The position numbers and the translations under genes are program-made. This document shows, one piece after another, positions 35,566 to 49,160 of a DNA stretch of 64,000 nucleotides. This DNA is from Limanda limanda. Lineage: Eukaryota; Chordata; Actinopteri; Pleuronectiformes; Pleuronectidae. Positions within the stretch are counted from its first letter, which is position 1; each line of letters starts with the position of its first letter. The DNA is taken from the NCBI RefSeq assembly GCF_963576545.1, contig NC_083639.1, forward strand, positions 28,603,329 to 28,667,328. Reading direction: 5' to 3'. The notes beneath the pieces were generated by a model. It worked only from the letters and a program-made list of their open reading frames with translations. It made no database searches and was not told the DNA's origin.

Positions 35566-36335
35566 TAGGGCTGGGCAACGATTACAATTTTTAATCGCGA
35601 TTAATCGCATGATTTCCCTGATTAATCACGATTAATCGCATTTGTATACGCAAAATCCAATAATGAATTAAAAAGTAGTGTATAGCACAATTTTATTTTC
35701 AATGTTCTGCCATATGAACGAAAGTGCCATAACATTTGTTGTGCAAACACTTTTAACATCAGCATTTAATACAGTAGCAGTTAAATAAAATATTCAGTGT
35801 AAATCTCAACTTAACAATGTTATCAAAGCAAATACAAAATTAAAGCTCAATGCCACTGCCAGGGCATTAATGTTATCCTCTGCGTTATGAAAAATGTATA
35901 CTCCTCCCTGCGTCTAACGTAGTCTGCCGAAGCCTCGCTCCGCTCGCTGTTTCGTTGAATGATTTGCTGATATCAACTGTGTGTTTTGCATTCAGGTGAT
36001 ATTTTAGACTGGAAGTACTCCGGTGATAAGAAAATTCACCTCGGCAGTGGCTACAAATTACTTTGGTTCTGTCGACTCCGCCATCTGGAAGAACTTTAAA
36101 ATGAAAATGGCCATGTAAAAGCTCCGTACCCTTATCCATGGTTGTTTATCCGCCAATTATTTTCTTTTTTCCTGTTCCGCAGCAGTCAGCAACAGACTTT
36201 CACAAAATAAAAGCCTGACTTTCACAATAAAACAATAAATAATCAAACCTGAGTTAATGCGAGATAAAATAATTAATCGAGTTAACTCATCACTTGAGTT
36301 AACTCGATTAAAACGAGTTAACTTGCCCAGCCCTA
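35566..36335 (-). mobile_element. Deletion derivative of a hAT transposon, 770 bp, TSD GTAAAAAC
   Basis: Inverted ends TAGGGCTGGGCAA...TTGCCCAGCCCTA, with GTAAAAAC at 35558-35565 and 36336-36343. The sub-terminal DNA is rich in ATTAATCG and GAGTTAAC motifs. It retains a BED-finger exon on the - strand and nothing of the DDE catalytic part, so it cannot move on its own. Confidence 0.95.
35885..36139 (-). pseudogene. BED zinc-finger fragment of a hAT transposase
   Basis: An 84-codon frame from ATG at 36139. The finger is CSHCRGEFSYHRSTSSLKYH followed by LNAKH, i.e. CX2C ... HX4H, the BED pattern of hAT transposases and ZBED proteins, preceded by KVI. The RNase-H-like catalytic domain is missing, so this is the N-terminal remnant of a deleted transposase. 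The element's right end lies about 200 bases upstream of the ATG and could serve as promoter. Confidence 0.8.
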
Positions 36336-36343
36336 GTAAAAAC

Positions 36344-39300
36344 ATCCACAGCAGACAGAGACTTCATCTATTTACAGGGTAGAACTTGTGCCCCAGTACA
36401 GATTAATAAGTACAGAGTGATGATCCTGTCTTATCTCTTTATTCTTTCCCTGCAGAGGATGAATGATCCCGTCAGAGGAAGTTCCTCAGACAAAGACCAC
36501 GACCATGAAGCACGTCTGCTCTGCGCCTGCGTTCACAGCTCTCTCATTCCGGGGATGGATTCTGATAAGGTGTCTTGACTGGAGAGATGGAGGCGGACGG
36601 ATGAAGACAAAGCAGCGTCCTCTCTTCTGTGATTAACTGCACGTCCGCAGGGGGAAAGGATTTCTGCTGTGAAATGAGCAAAGAGTTCTGGTTCCGAGCC
36701 CAAACCAGAGTTTCTCAAGGCCAATACTGAAACTGTTAGGTTATAGGTTTTCATCTATAACTTAAGACATCACAGAAAACCAATAAATTCAAATTGTTTC
36801 CCCCCCAAGTAGGAAATAAATCACCAATTCCAATGTTCACTAAATGAATAAAGAACCCTGATCTCCAAACCTTCCTCAAAAGAGTGAAGATCCTATTTCT
36901 TTTTGGATTCAATGGTTTCTAAGTGGAGAAACGTGATTTTTCACATTCCTGAAAATTGTTTTGGTTTGATTAAATTTGCACATGAGAAGGAGAAGGAGGA
37001 GTGAGGAGAGGGTGAAGGTGTAATATCCTCTACGGGACGTATTAAACATCTCAGCTCAAAAGAAAGTCTGACCCTGCTCCGGTCATTTCTTGGGCAATTG
37101 TTTATTTTCAATACGTATTAGTTGAGCCCTGAAAAAAGTCACTTTATTATAAATATTATCTCATGATTAACAAATATCAGAAATGTGTAAGAAAGCACAT
37201 ATTGTAAGTCATCTAACATCAATTAAACCCTTTTTTTTTGGAGCATCTTTTTACATGTTTCGTAAACATGAATATGCAAAATGTTGTAAACCTTTAACAA
37301 AATATGATAATATTGTACTATAATTCAAAAATATTGTCAATCAATATTCACTTCTGATAATGCAGAATAATAGTCTGATGCAGAATAATACTATGATTAA
37401 GTATATATGTAATTCAATATGATTTTTAAAAGGCAACTGGAGCAGATGAAGCAGAATAACACTAGTTTATATTTATCTCTACTCTATTCACTGTTTGGCC
37501 AAAATTAAAATCCTGTTTCAATACATTTCTGATTATTTTAATAATTAATTAATGCACGAGATGAAGATGATCTTGGTGCCGGTAGAAGAACCTGATCCTG
37601 GTTCCACTGGTCACAGCACAGCAGCTGTGGCAGATCTCAAAGGAAGCAGCTCCAGCTGTGGCTAACATCTGTAATGGAGCCTGGTGCTGAGTCGCTGTGG
37701 ATAAACGCTGCAGCTGAAATGACTCTAATGGATAAAGTGTGCGACTCGTGGCCGAGGTGACTTCTCCTTTCAGCTGGAGTCCCAGGCCCTGGCATGAAAA
37801 GGCTTTGTCCGGATCTGAAGCCCATGTAAAGTCAGTTTTCTGTATTCATGAAGACCATGATTGTTCTGGAACCTGAAAGCAACACTATGCTACTTTTAGG
37901 TTTTTTACTTTGATATATAGCATCTTCAGAATTACACCATGGGGTCTGTAAAGAGATCTGAGAGCTTCCTCCCAAGAACAGCTGATTACTCCACATCAAC
38001 AACAATTCTTTGAGAGCCGCCTTAAATCCTATGATTGGCAAAGAGACTGCGATGACACCATGACCCAGCAGATCTCCCGTGTGAGGGGGGGGGCTGACTG
38101 AGGTGTGGCTGTAAACAGTTTATAAGAGACGGGATTGATTCTCTCCCTCAGTTCATCTCTCAACGCTCCACTGCATCAATGTTGCATGAGCAGCAGCTTC
38201 CAAGTTTAATGGCATTAAAAAAAGTCTGTGTCCATGGTTCAGTGGACAGGTGAACTGCAAGAGTGAACCCAGACAGAGCTGAACTGGAACAGAGACGACA
38301 CACACACACACACACTCAGACCCCCACACACACAGACACACACATGCAAACCCACACACACGCAGCATTGCCCACTGGCACAAATGAACACACACTCACT
38401 CACGCATGAACAAGCAAATACAGGCAGTTATGAACACAGACACAGACACCGACTTCCACTTCACACACATTCCCACACAGACACACACAGACACACACAG
38501 ACACACACAGACACACACACAGGGCTTTTCAGCAGTCTGACGTCTCTCTCAGTTAAAACCAAACCAATCCAACGGGCCAATCGCTGACAAGTAGTGTCTT
38601 TGATATGTGTTCAATTATAACACTTAAATCAATTATGACTCAGGATGGTGTCGGACACTCTCACAGTGTAACATTGCATCGTGTGTGTGTCAGTGTGTCG
38701 CACCAGTAGATCGCTGGTTTGGTAAATTGAGTCATTGTGAGTCTGATATTTGAAGCTGGATCATGAAAAGTCTCATCAGCTGCTGAGAAATCCTGATTTA
38801 TTAATTCAATATTACAGTTAGTGACATTGCTAACGCTAAGCACAATAACTGCAGACAAATAAAGTAAAATTACATCGTTTTGAATAAAAGGTTCAGATAC
38901 AGATCATTCTTTAATAGATCTCCACAATGTGTCAAACTAATTCATCAGGGAAACAGGACAAGGTCGTTCCACAGCTTCACCATCAAGAGACTAACATGTA
39001 TCACCTGTGATCTACACATCTGTCGGTTTACCTCGATAATAACCAAACTACTTATGTCATCTGATGGAATAATTTGATGAAACGATCATGATCTTTTGCT
39101 AAAATATGCCAGAAGCACCTAAATATCACAATGTGTTTGTACTTTGTTAGTTGAGCCGACTTTAAACTGAGAATGATCCTCAGAACAGAAGATTAAACCA
39201 TATTCAAATCTGTCGGATCTGCATCTACATCCATGAATGATTCCTTGGGACATTGGTGAAAATACAAAATCCCATTCTGCTGACAAACAAACAAACAAAC

Positions 39301-39656
39301 AAACCGAGTGACGGAGGGAATAGGGAACAAAAGAAGAGAATATCCACTTCTACAGACCACTGGCTGTCATACTGGTCAGTGAATCGGCTAAATGCTGAGA
39401 GGACATGAATGTTAAATGGGTTTAAAAGGTATACAATAGTTTGTGTGACCTCCTGGGAAATTAATTTTCTCTCGGTGAATCAGAAATCCATGTAAGTGGC
39501 CTTTTGAAGGTTTGATACGAAGCATGGCCGACGTTCTGGATATTCTGTCCTTAATGTGCCGAGGCCGGTGGAGACGACGGAGAAATGATCTTTCAGGGGA
39601 AGATGTGAGGTGTGAGGAGAAGAGCTGACAGGGTGATGACAGGCAAGACCGAGCAG

Positions 39657-39696
<40 letters not shown>

Positions 39697-42600
39697 ACAC
39701 ACTCCGTCACAACCCATCAGCAGGAGGAGGTGTGTAACAGCGGCTCCTGCAACAAATCCATGTTGTAGACACAGCCGAGCGTGTCGGACTATCACCTGTA
39801 GCTGCAAGCATGAAAATCACCGTGTTCCCTGCTTCCCTCCTCTCTCATCTCCTGGTGGAGTGTGAAGATCCGTGTTTGAAACCAAACTCATTATAGAAGC
39901 AACCAGACCGATCTGAATGAGCTTAAGCAAGAAATAACACTTGTATAGGTTCCTATTTCTTTTATCCTTAATTTTCAGCTTCGGTTCATGGATCCAAATG
40001 ATAGTGAGTGTGAAGAAAAATCAACTTTACCCTTTTTGCAAACCATCGAGCGAACCGAGCAGAGCAGCTACAGCTGGAAGATGATATCAGGCCTTGAGCA
40101 GATAAGAGTCCGACACACGGCGATGAGCAAACACCTCTCGTGTGCAAACTTTGATACAGCAACACACTGTGAAGGGATCAGGAGGCTGTGATGAGTTCAG
40201 CCTGAGGTTATCTGCAGGTCATGTGTCGGAACCCGGAGAGCGGAAACTCTCACAGAGATTCAGATCTTTTTAAATTAAGGTTTGAGGTGATGCTTCTTAT
40301 GACCGTGGATATTATCTGGTTTCCTTTAGATCCTGCAGGAGGAATCCGAGCCGCTGCTGTTGTGTGTTTTTCACACTTTTGGAAACTGATCAACTGCTTC
40401 GGTAGAAATGTTTTCTTTTCATATTTCTCCTCATAACAAATAACTGTAGTTTTATTTCCACGTTACAAACTAAAGGTGGATCTCATGCGACAGCAGCCGA
40501 TCATCTCCAAACTACACAAAGTACTTCATGACTTTAAGAAAACTTTAGCTTGGAGATTTTACTCCTATAGGAACTTTTTTAAAGCAACTCATGCAGATTA
40601 TTGTTTTCACGCGTTTCCACCACAGGAAAGTTACAACAAGGCAAAGCTCGACAATGAAGACAAAACGTAAGGAAAGATTTAAAGAAAGGAAATGTTTAAC
40701 CAGCTATTGCAGAAATTGTCCGGCTCTGAAGACACTTGATTACTTGACCCATCCTGTACTTTCGTTACCTTGAGCTACAGAGATATTTGAGTCATCCTTC
40801 TCCAAGATCAATGTCTTCATGCATCCATATCTATTTCTGGACGATATGTACACAAATATAATACAATATAAAAAAGTATTTTTTACTATCTGTACGACTC
40901 AGCAGGGACACAAACACAAACGCTCGGGGACAACAGATGGTGACAAGAATAAAAACAACAAACCTGCTCCGAAGAGGAATTTACACAATACTTCAACTTT
41001 ATTTGCTTTATGTTTTCCCGATTGTCTAAGTCTTCAAAACCGTTAGTTTTTATTTGGAAGTATAATTGAAAAGATGCCACATGTTACACAGTCGTACAGG
41101 TTTGTTCTCACATCTAATTTTCATATATAAGTGCACCGTTATTAGACTTCTGGTAATTAAAAGAGCCGCTTGCATTATCCACCGTTTTAATAAAGAAAGA
41201 AATAAACACACACACACACACTCAGAGACAACCTCATTTCACATTCAATACCGTGGAAATGATTAGTTTGGCAGTGTGCATGAAAGTCGAGGGGAGGCAG
41301 GCATTGAGACATGCGGGGGGGGGGGCAGAGTTGTACGTTTGTGTGTTTGTGTGTGTGTGTGTTACTCCTTTTCACAGCCCACGATCAGTTTAGCCCATAA
41401 TCGACTTATAAGCTGCACGTGGGTGTGCAATTAACTGAAAACTAATTAAGCGACTGCCAGAAAATGAGCCTGAGCAGTTAAACCAAACCAGCGAGAGGCC
41501 GCCTCCTTCCTTTTATAGACTTCTGATGAAACAAACACACTATTACTTATAAACGCTTTATAAATAAACTGTCTCTTTGATCCACCTGCTGCAGTTTGCT
41601 CATTTCTACAGGTTGGTTTGTGATTCTTGAAATGTTGTTTTACCTGCAGACGTATTTCCACTGCTCAGATTCTCACGTTTCCTTTCCAGCATTTGGGAAG
41701 TTTCCATGAAGAGGAAACAGACGTACGACACCAGGAAGTGGAACAAACAGATTTATTTAGCTTGCACACTAAAGAGTGTTAGCGTGTGTTGATCATCGAC
41801 AACAACTGTGCACAAGGAAACTACTGACGTCTTCATAGCTGTAAAGAGCAAGAAGCAAAATAAACGAGTGATTAATCACCTTAAATCAAGTTCTCTCACT
41901 TATCACCTTGACGAGTAGACAATGAGTAATAGCTTGTGTAATAGGTTGTTTGTTTTAAAGAGCCTTTAGAGACTTTCTGTTCTGCATTTTAATCATAATG
42001 TTAAAATATGTCCCTCCCAGTTAATCCACCTCTTGGTTCCTCACACATTTGTCCTAATAAATACATAAATAACAGGAGAAAGAAAGACAATATGAACATT
42101 TTGAATCCATTATAAAATGATTTGTGCAGAGCAACAATGGAAAAGTTCACCTCCTCTGTGCACAGAGACACTAGGAGACTTTAAAACCAGTGTAGAGTGT
42201 TGGGACCAGAGAGAGCAGAATGGTTGCTGAAGACTTTCTTAAATTTAATCTCTACGAGCTTCAGGAACACAGGAAACACGAAGTCGACCATTCACAGTGT
42301 CCATGTGGTGGAATCACATACAGCGACTCAATGTGTAGCCTCCATTTCTAAACAAAACTATTAACCGTCTCTGTCGTCCGACAAAGACCTAGAATTTCAA
42401 CCCTGGACTCAGAATAATCCAGGTCTCAGACAAGAACAAACCTGAAATGACAAAACCACTATTTTAACCTCACTTTCTTTCAAGTATCAATTATGGCCGA
42501 GTAGCTGGCGAATCAACTGTAAATAAAGAGACATGAAGGGTGATAGCAAGCTGAGGTAACAAAGGCCATCAACAGAGAAACAACTTGTCAGAGTGAAAAC

Positions 42601-42709
42601 CTAAACATTCACATTAGAGCAAAGTAAAAAAATCTTTTTCTTGATTTGCTTGAAACACAATAAAGGAATAAAACACAGGTAACGATCAGAGTCCTAAAGG
42701 AAGAGATGA
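36344..42709. other. Long non-coding stretch, presumed intron
   Basis: Over 6 kb without a convincing exon on either strand. CA-type microsatellites lie at about 38297-38345, 38463-38520 and 39660-39703, and an (AAAC)n at about 39287-39304. The stretch at about 41370-41480 (with CAATTAACTGAAAACTAATTAAG) could be a regulatory element. No repeat family is recognised in most of it. Confidence 0.45.
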
Positions 42710-42717
42710 CTTCCTGT

Positions 42718-43160
42718 TAGGGCTGAACAATTTGGGAAAATAATCGAATTGCGATTTTTTTCCCCCCCAATATTGTGATTGCGATTTAATATGCGATTTT
42801 TTTATTAAATCCTCTTTTTTTTCCCAACAAAACGTAATGAATGATTTAAATATGACCAACACAATATTAGATACATTTAGTGTAAAATATTCTTTAAAAT
42901 TATAGGTGTCTTACTGCTCCCAAGTTAGTAACATTTCACACAACTGAAACATAGAATTTGCCTCTACTATACTTTGAAAATATTTTGTAAAATCAAAGTA
43001 AATAAAGTTATTAATAAAAAACGGAGAAATGCACAGGCCACAAAGTCAAACAGTATAACTTCATGTATGAACAGTTTCCTGAAGCTAATGAAATGGTCCC
43101 ACTCCTCAGACTGTGATTTTTAACCCTTTCGAACGCTATGCAATTAATCGTTCAGCCCTA
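42718..43160. mobile_element. Non-autonomous hAT-type element, 443 bp, TSD CTTCCTGT
   Basis: Ends TAGGGCTGAACAATT and AATCGTTCAGCCCTA with CTTCCTGT at 42710-42717 and 43161-43168. The interior is AT-rich with no frame. Confidence 0.93.
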
Positions 43161-43168
43161 CTTCCTGT

Positions 43169-44118
43169 CAAGAGCCGACATGAGTGAATCCAGCAGCACG
43201 GAGCTGAGACCTGGATCCAGCTGCTGGCAACATCTGCAGATACAAGCAGCACCTGTGTCCATGTCGGTGGGAGGAAAATGGGCAAAGCTCGGTGCAGGAT
43301 TTTACACAATTCGATTCAATGTGGTCACGGAAGAGGGGGATTTAAAAGGCAGAACCATGATATCAGGAAATGTTATTTTCCCTCTACACACTCATGTTCT
43401 GCTCCCGTTTGCTCGAGGCTGTGATTGAACACGAGACTGAGGGAGGAGACCAAGTTCTCCCAGTGCCGAGCTCCTCAGTGGGCAGGAGAGGCAGTGGATC
43501 AAACTAACTGTGCGTGCGTGATTCTGTTCGGACAAGCAGATGGTGAAAACAAATGTTCCACAGGAAGTGCTCTGTCTTCGGATGAAGTCGTATCGAGGGA
43601 AAGTGAGTTTTCATGATGTGGAGTCAGGGTTGGACACAGAAACAGAGACACACACACACACAGCAGATGTGAACTACATGTAAGGGCTGTGAGCAAATAA
43701 AGACATGGTGAACACTGAGTGGGTCTCACACACACACACACACACACACAACAGATGGGAAGACTCACAAACCAACAGTAGCAGAGATGTAACACAAAAT
43801 CACGTGCATCATCTGTGCATATTGCTGTCAAGACACACATCCACTGATTCGTAGAAATACAGGTTCTCACACACTCTCACACACACACACACACAACCGC
43901 ACAAAAACCTACAGTAACAGAGATGAAAAACTAAACATCACGTCCATGGCTGTGCATTCACCATCAGACACGCAAAATATACACAGGCACACACAGGGGC
44001 ACACACAGACAGACACACTCAGTGTTGCAGAAAAGGCCATAAACCATAAACTCTCTGTGGAGTTGCCCTGTCTGTCTGTAGGTCAGCCAGCTAAAACTGC
44101 AGAGCAGAAGGGGCCACA

Positions 44119-44172
<54 letters not shown>

Positions 44173-44307
44173 CACACATAATCACAGAGCAACACAGTTG
44201 AGGGACATTTGAGGATATGAAAAGCTTGTCTGCTCGTTCTGAATACAGACTCTGCTCTGCATTCCTGCATTTATATATGCTTTTATATAGTTTTACGAAA
44301 ATACAGT

Positions 44308-44379
<72 letters not shown>

Positions 44380-46166
44380 TACTTCATTTATTATCATTTA
44401 TTATCTTTATTCTACACAAACTCTCGATTCTTCTGCATTCTTGCTTGGTGACTTTTATTAAACTGCTTATTAAAACCACCATTGCCCTTAAAGCAAATCA
44501 AAACGCTTTATAAAATATAATAAAAAGTTGCTGTGAGTAATTTGCATTTGACAGATTGTTGCACTCGGCCGTGCGAGCAGTGAGAAGCGCCCGTGGCCTC
44601 TCTGTGATATCATCTGGAGGTGTGAGCGTCTCTTCCCTCGTGTTCAGCCATTAGTTCAGACATTAGTATCATAAATAGTAAATGTGTTTTCCTCTCAGAT
44701 GAAATATGGCCGATGTTATCAGAATGTAAATTCATCATTCCCAGGGGGAATTTATTCCTCGGAGGTTTTCCTATTTGTCTTGATGTATGTTTTCTAACAG
44801 GCTCCGACCCGGTTCACCCTCAACAGCATCACTCACGTTTTGTTCTGGTGAGATTATTTGTCAGCTGGAGTGAAACAGTCAAAATCTCTCTGTCTGTTTT
44901 TCTTTCATCTTTTGTTTTAGACGAGTTCATTTGTTCTCGTTGTTATCAGAAGGAACCAGACTGAGGAAGTTCTTTAATGAACTTTCTTCTTTAAAAAGGA
45001 CAAAAGCCCGAAGTTAACTTTAAACTTAGATGTGATTGTTTCAATTACCATCACATATTAAATAATCAGATGTTAAAGTTCTATGCACAGATATATTCAG
45101 TTTATAAATTAATACAAGTAGTATTTACTGCAGCAGCTTACATGTGTATAAATGTAATTTGTAGAGAGTTGATAGTTATAAGGAATCATCAGTTCTTAAA
45201 ATACATTTCTTTTCTATAGATTATATTTGTACATCTGTGTAAACATTTGATAAATAGTTTGCGACTCACTGTAAAGTTGTCATCAGTTCCAAAAGTCAAC
45301 ATATAACAAATATAAGAAAGTAGAAGGAATACAGAATCTTCTGAGTGGAGTTTTATAATAATTCATTCTGTAAAGATTATCTCAAAGTGTGTCTTTCAAA
45401 AAAGTAACACAATTACATGAAGACAAATCTTTACAAATTGAAAAATATGTGCTTTTCCTATAGTCCCGATTCATAAAATAGTTTTTTTTGCAACTGACTG
45501 AACTCCTGATAAATTTGAGGTGTGCTTAGAGAATTACAGATTTCCATGATGCGTCAAAAGACGACAACAGAAAACAAAAGCATTAATAGTTCTTACAACT
45601 GGTCAAAGTGAAGGTTGAGGTGAAGTCTGCCACGACAGAGAGATGCAATAATCTAAAAATGACAGATTCAGAAACTCCTATCTTCGACAGGAACGATGTG
45701 TGGAGCATGAGAAACATAAGAAAGATAAAAACTTGGTGCAGGTCTGTGATTGGAACCATTGGAATGCGGCTGGGGTTCTGCTGAGGAATCAATAAAACAC
45801 TCCTTTAAGATTCAATTACCCTTTTATTTTCTTTCCCCTTCTCACGCGCTTACAACTTTCTCTGGCTCATTTCGAGTTCATTGGATTTTACCATCTCACC
45901 CCCCCCCCCACACTTCTCTTTCCCTCTGAGACATTGCTGAGCTCGGCCTTATGTAGTGGAACTTGCAGCAGGATTCCAGAGTGTGATGGAGAGGAAGCAG
46001 CAGAGCAGCGGCAGGGACGTGCAGGAATAAATGCTTCTTCAATCATTCCCTTGCACCCCCGACATTTATTTTACAAACTATGTCACGGAGAGTTTACGGA
46101 TCCGTCCACGGAGGCTGAAAGTCGTCGCCTGAACACATTGAACCGTTTATTCAAAGCACTTTTCTT
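43169..46166. other. Non-coding DNA, presumed intron
   Basis: No exon recognised. (CA)n at about 44118-44178 and (TA)n at 44314-44377. The stretch at about 44520-44790 has even composition and octamer-like and homeodomain-like words (ATTTGCAT) and is a candidate regulatory element. The remainder is AT-rich. Confidence 0.45.
44314..44377. repeat. (TA)n microsatellite
   Basis: About 32 TA units without interruption. Confidence 0.98.
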
Positions 46167-46830
46167 TACACAGCAAAATCTGTAGTGTTGTTTTTTCAGT
46201 GTTAATATTTTTGAGTTGGTGGGTGTTGATTTTGGAGTTGTTTTAACACCACTAGTGTTAAAAAAGCTCTGCGAGCGTTGTCAATCAAGTGAGTTAAATG
46301 TTAACACCTGTGACTGAGTTAGATTCACTTCAGGTGGAGTTGATCATAAAATATGGGAGGAGCTTCACCACAAATCTCTGCATCCAATGAACCATAACAA
46401 AATCCCTCGGCTCTCTTTATCAAGACAGGTGTGAGAGTAACCCTCGGTCTCATTGTAGTGTTAAAAATACACTTTAATGAGGCATAAAATAACACTATGT
46501 ATGTTAAAAATTAACTCTCATAGTGAAATGAAATAACACGATTTTAGTGTTAAAAATACACTTTAATGTGTCATAAAATAACACTATTTATGTTAAAAAT
46601 TAACGCTCACAGTGAAAGGGAATAACACAATTTAGAGTTAAAGGTGCACTTATGTGGTGTCATAAAATAACACCAAGGTTGTCAAATATTTATCACTGTT
46701 AAAGAGTTAAAATATTAACACTTTTCAAAGTGTAATTTTAACTCAGAATCTGTGAGGATTATATAGACTCAGAAAAGTGTTAAATTTAACACTCTGCGAG
46801 TTGAATTAACACTCCCGATTTTGCTGTGTA
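46167..46830 (+). mobile_element. Complete TA-flanked MITE, 664 bp, sibling of the element at 1-827
   Basis: Perfect 14-base inverted ends TACACAGCAAAATC (46167-46180) and GATTTTGCTGTGTA (46817-46830). The outer TA is the likely target duplication. The interior has about two intact and one decayed version of the 89-bp unit (46455-46690). It lies in inverted orientation relative to the copy at the left window edge. No transposase is present. Confidence 0.9.
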
Positions 46831-47564
46831 GGAGCAGAAGAAACTTGCAGCAGCATCTTTGACTGAAGGTCTGATATTCACACGTGATGGATTTAGACAC
46901 TGAGGTTCAGGTTTAAACTTCTGTTTCCACTTTGTAGGGAAACATCACCGTTTTGGCTAAACGTGGAATAAGCTCACAAACTGTTGTGTCAAAAGTTGAG
47001 CTTCTTTAGTTTTCAACTGGCTGACCGTGCAGATGCGGAGGTTGAATTTGACGCCAGATGTTGAGTCCACATCCAAACTCAGACCTGCAAACTTTCTACA
47101 ACGTTTTGGTAGAAGCATAATAGTTCATACTTAAATTGTGTAAAGGCTGATTCATGCTTCTGCCTCGGAGCTACGCCGTAGATGCGCACGTGGCCGAGCA
47201 TTCACTTTACTAAGCGGATCGTGTTGGAGACGGAGCGGTCACAGGGTTTCATTTGTTACCGACTAGTTTCCACATGTCAAGAAGGTGAATCTTACCCAAT
47301 ATGAGCCGGTTACAGCGCAGACACCAAAAAGAGGATATATAGAGAAAGTGCTGTTGGAGAATAATGCTAGAAAATGTAAGTTTACTAGTGAAACTTGATG
47401 TTTTAAACACGCTGACCCTGAATATTTATCAACATTGACCAATTAACCAACATTCTGATTTAAGGGCCATTTTCAGTCGAAAATTTGTATTCTTCATTTT
47501 TCTCTCATTGTTAAAAACCATTAACAACCATCAACTCATTAAAATTCCCTGAGATCATCACCAT
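46831..47564. other. Non-coding DNA, possible unidentified repeat
   Basis: No gene. GGCTGATTCATGCTTCTGCCTCGGAG at about 47149 resembles a motif I associate with interspersed fish repeats, but I find no ends for it here. Confidence 0.35.
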
Positions 47565-47568
47565 TTAA

Positions 47569-48077
47569 AGGGACTCTTACCTTTGTTGCATTTTTACACT
47601 TTTTGTGGATAAGGTTAAATTGGTATTAATAAGGTAATGACACTCTAAAATGCAAGACAGACCCACCAGGAGTAAAAACAAACAATTATTTCACTCTCAT
47701 AATATTTAGTGAAAACTTCAACCAATAAAATTCTTCGGACCGAAGGACCTTATTGGCCGACAGACCTGTCTGTTTGCTGCATGGACATGCAGGTTTTCCG
47801 TCTGCTTCTTGTGGCGCTTTCGGGCCCGCGTCATCAAGAAAAATATATATGTGAATGTAAATGTATATAACTTACCGGTGCTTCTGAATCCGAATCCATT
47901 GCTTTGGTAAACAAAAACTCACGTGCGTGCTCGGAGGCAGTAGGTTGTAAGTCTGCTTGTAAATAAAGTTTCTTCAAAAAAACACCGCGGATGGGAACGA
48001 GGGGGTGGGGCATTGGAGGAAGGCGGGATGATTTGAATGTGCTGTAATTCTCAAATGCAACAAAGGTAAGAGTCCCT
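47569..48077. mobile_element. TTAA-flanked MITE (piggyBac-like), 509 bp
   Basis: TTAA stands at 47565-47568 and 48078-48081. The inverted ends AGGGACTCTTACCTTTGTTG and CAACAAAGGTAAGAGTCCCT are perfect and extend to at least 23 bases. TTAA targeting is characteristic of piggyBac. The interior has no transposase. Confidence 0.85.
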
Positions 48078-48081
48078 TTAA

Positions 48082-49160
48082 TCCCAACCAGCGTTTAACT
48101 TCGAGGCACTCGTCAAAACAGCATGCATTACACATGTTCGAATTCAATAAGTGTAGCGTTTGCTGTGAGAGAGACACAGTGGGACAGCGGGCGGGGGGGG
48201 GGGTGGGGGGTGCATCACACCACAGCAGTGCAGAGCAGAGGGAGCGGCAGATTAGAAGCAGAACAATTTATAACTTATAGCAGAACAGAAGGTTTATCAG
48301 ATAATTAGAGGATGTGGAAGCAGGACGTGAGAGAACATTGGAGGATCAGAGCTCGGTCCGACAAGGCGGGGGGGGGGGTGTTACAGAAACACTACAGGGA
48401 TTGTGTTCTGTTGTACAGACGCAGAACATTCAGGGCACAGCAGGGCAGTGTAGGAGGGCGTTCAGCAATTTGAATTTAGGAATGAAGGGGAGCTCCGATG
48501 AAACGACCTGCTGGAGACAAATGATTTCCCTCTGCAGGCCGATGATGACCGGAGGGAAGGAGACGGACTGGAAAGCTCACGGAGGATCGAATGTGTGCGT
48601 CTGTGTGAAAGGGAGCGAGTTCAGGACAAAGAGCGTTGTGTGTTTGTTGTGCGTATGCAGTAGAAAGGAACACACAACCTGGAGTGTGTGTGTGTGAATG
48701 AGGAAGAAAAGTAGTGCAGCAACAACACACATATAATATTGAAGGTCTGATTAATAGAAGCATCCTCCTGACTTACCATTTATTCCGCGTAGCCACGTGA
48801 ACTCAACGACCCCCCCCCCCACCTGAGAACCTTTGTCGAATGTCACCCGCTTCCTCTCTGTCACACTTAATTGCATGGTTATGTGAAAAGGGGGGGGGGG
48901 AAAGGGACAGTGGAGGAGCTCAGAGAAAAGCAGAGGAGCAGAGATGAGGTTGTGAGATTGGTAAGTCGATGACCTTGGTGATAAACCAGGATCTTCTACA
49001 GGCACTGGTCTGCAATCTGGAGAATATAGGAAAATGGCAGATGGGGGGGGGGGGGGGGCGTGTTCTCGGCGTGGGCCACAAGACCACCGGCAACGTGGGA
49101 ATACATTTACTGTAGGAGAACAGAAGAATAATGTGACCTGCCTGCAGTGGGCCACTTGAC
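48082..49160. other. Non-coding DNA with G/C homopolymer tracts
   Basis: Several G- or C-runs (about 48191-48210, 48369-48378, 48811-48820, 48890-48900, 49046-49058). The open frames here are not supported by exon signals. Confidence 0.45.

Noticed and set aside
35566..36335. Active hAT transposon
   Set aside because: Only the BED-finger end remains; the RNase-H-like catalytic part is missing, as in the other derivatives.
47149..47560. Further transposon beginning GGCTGATTCATGC
   Set aside because: Familiar-looking start, but I could find no matching end or target duplication.
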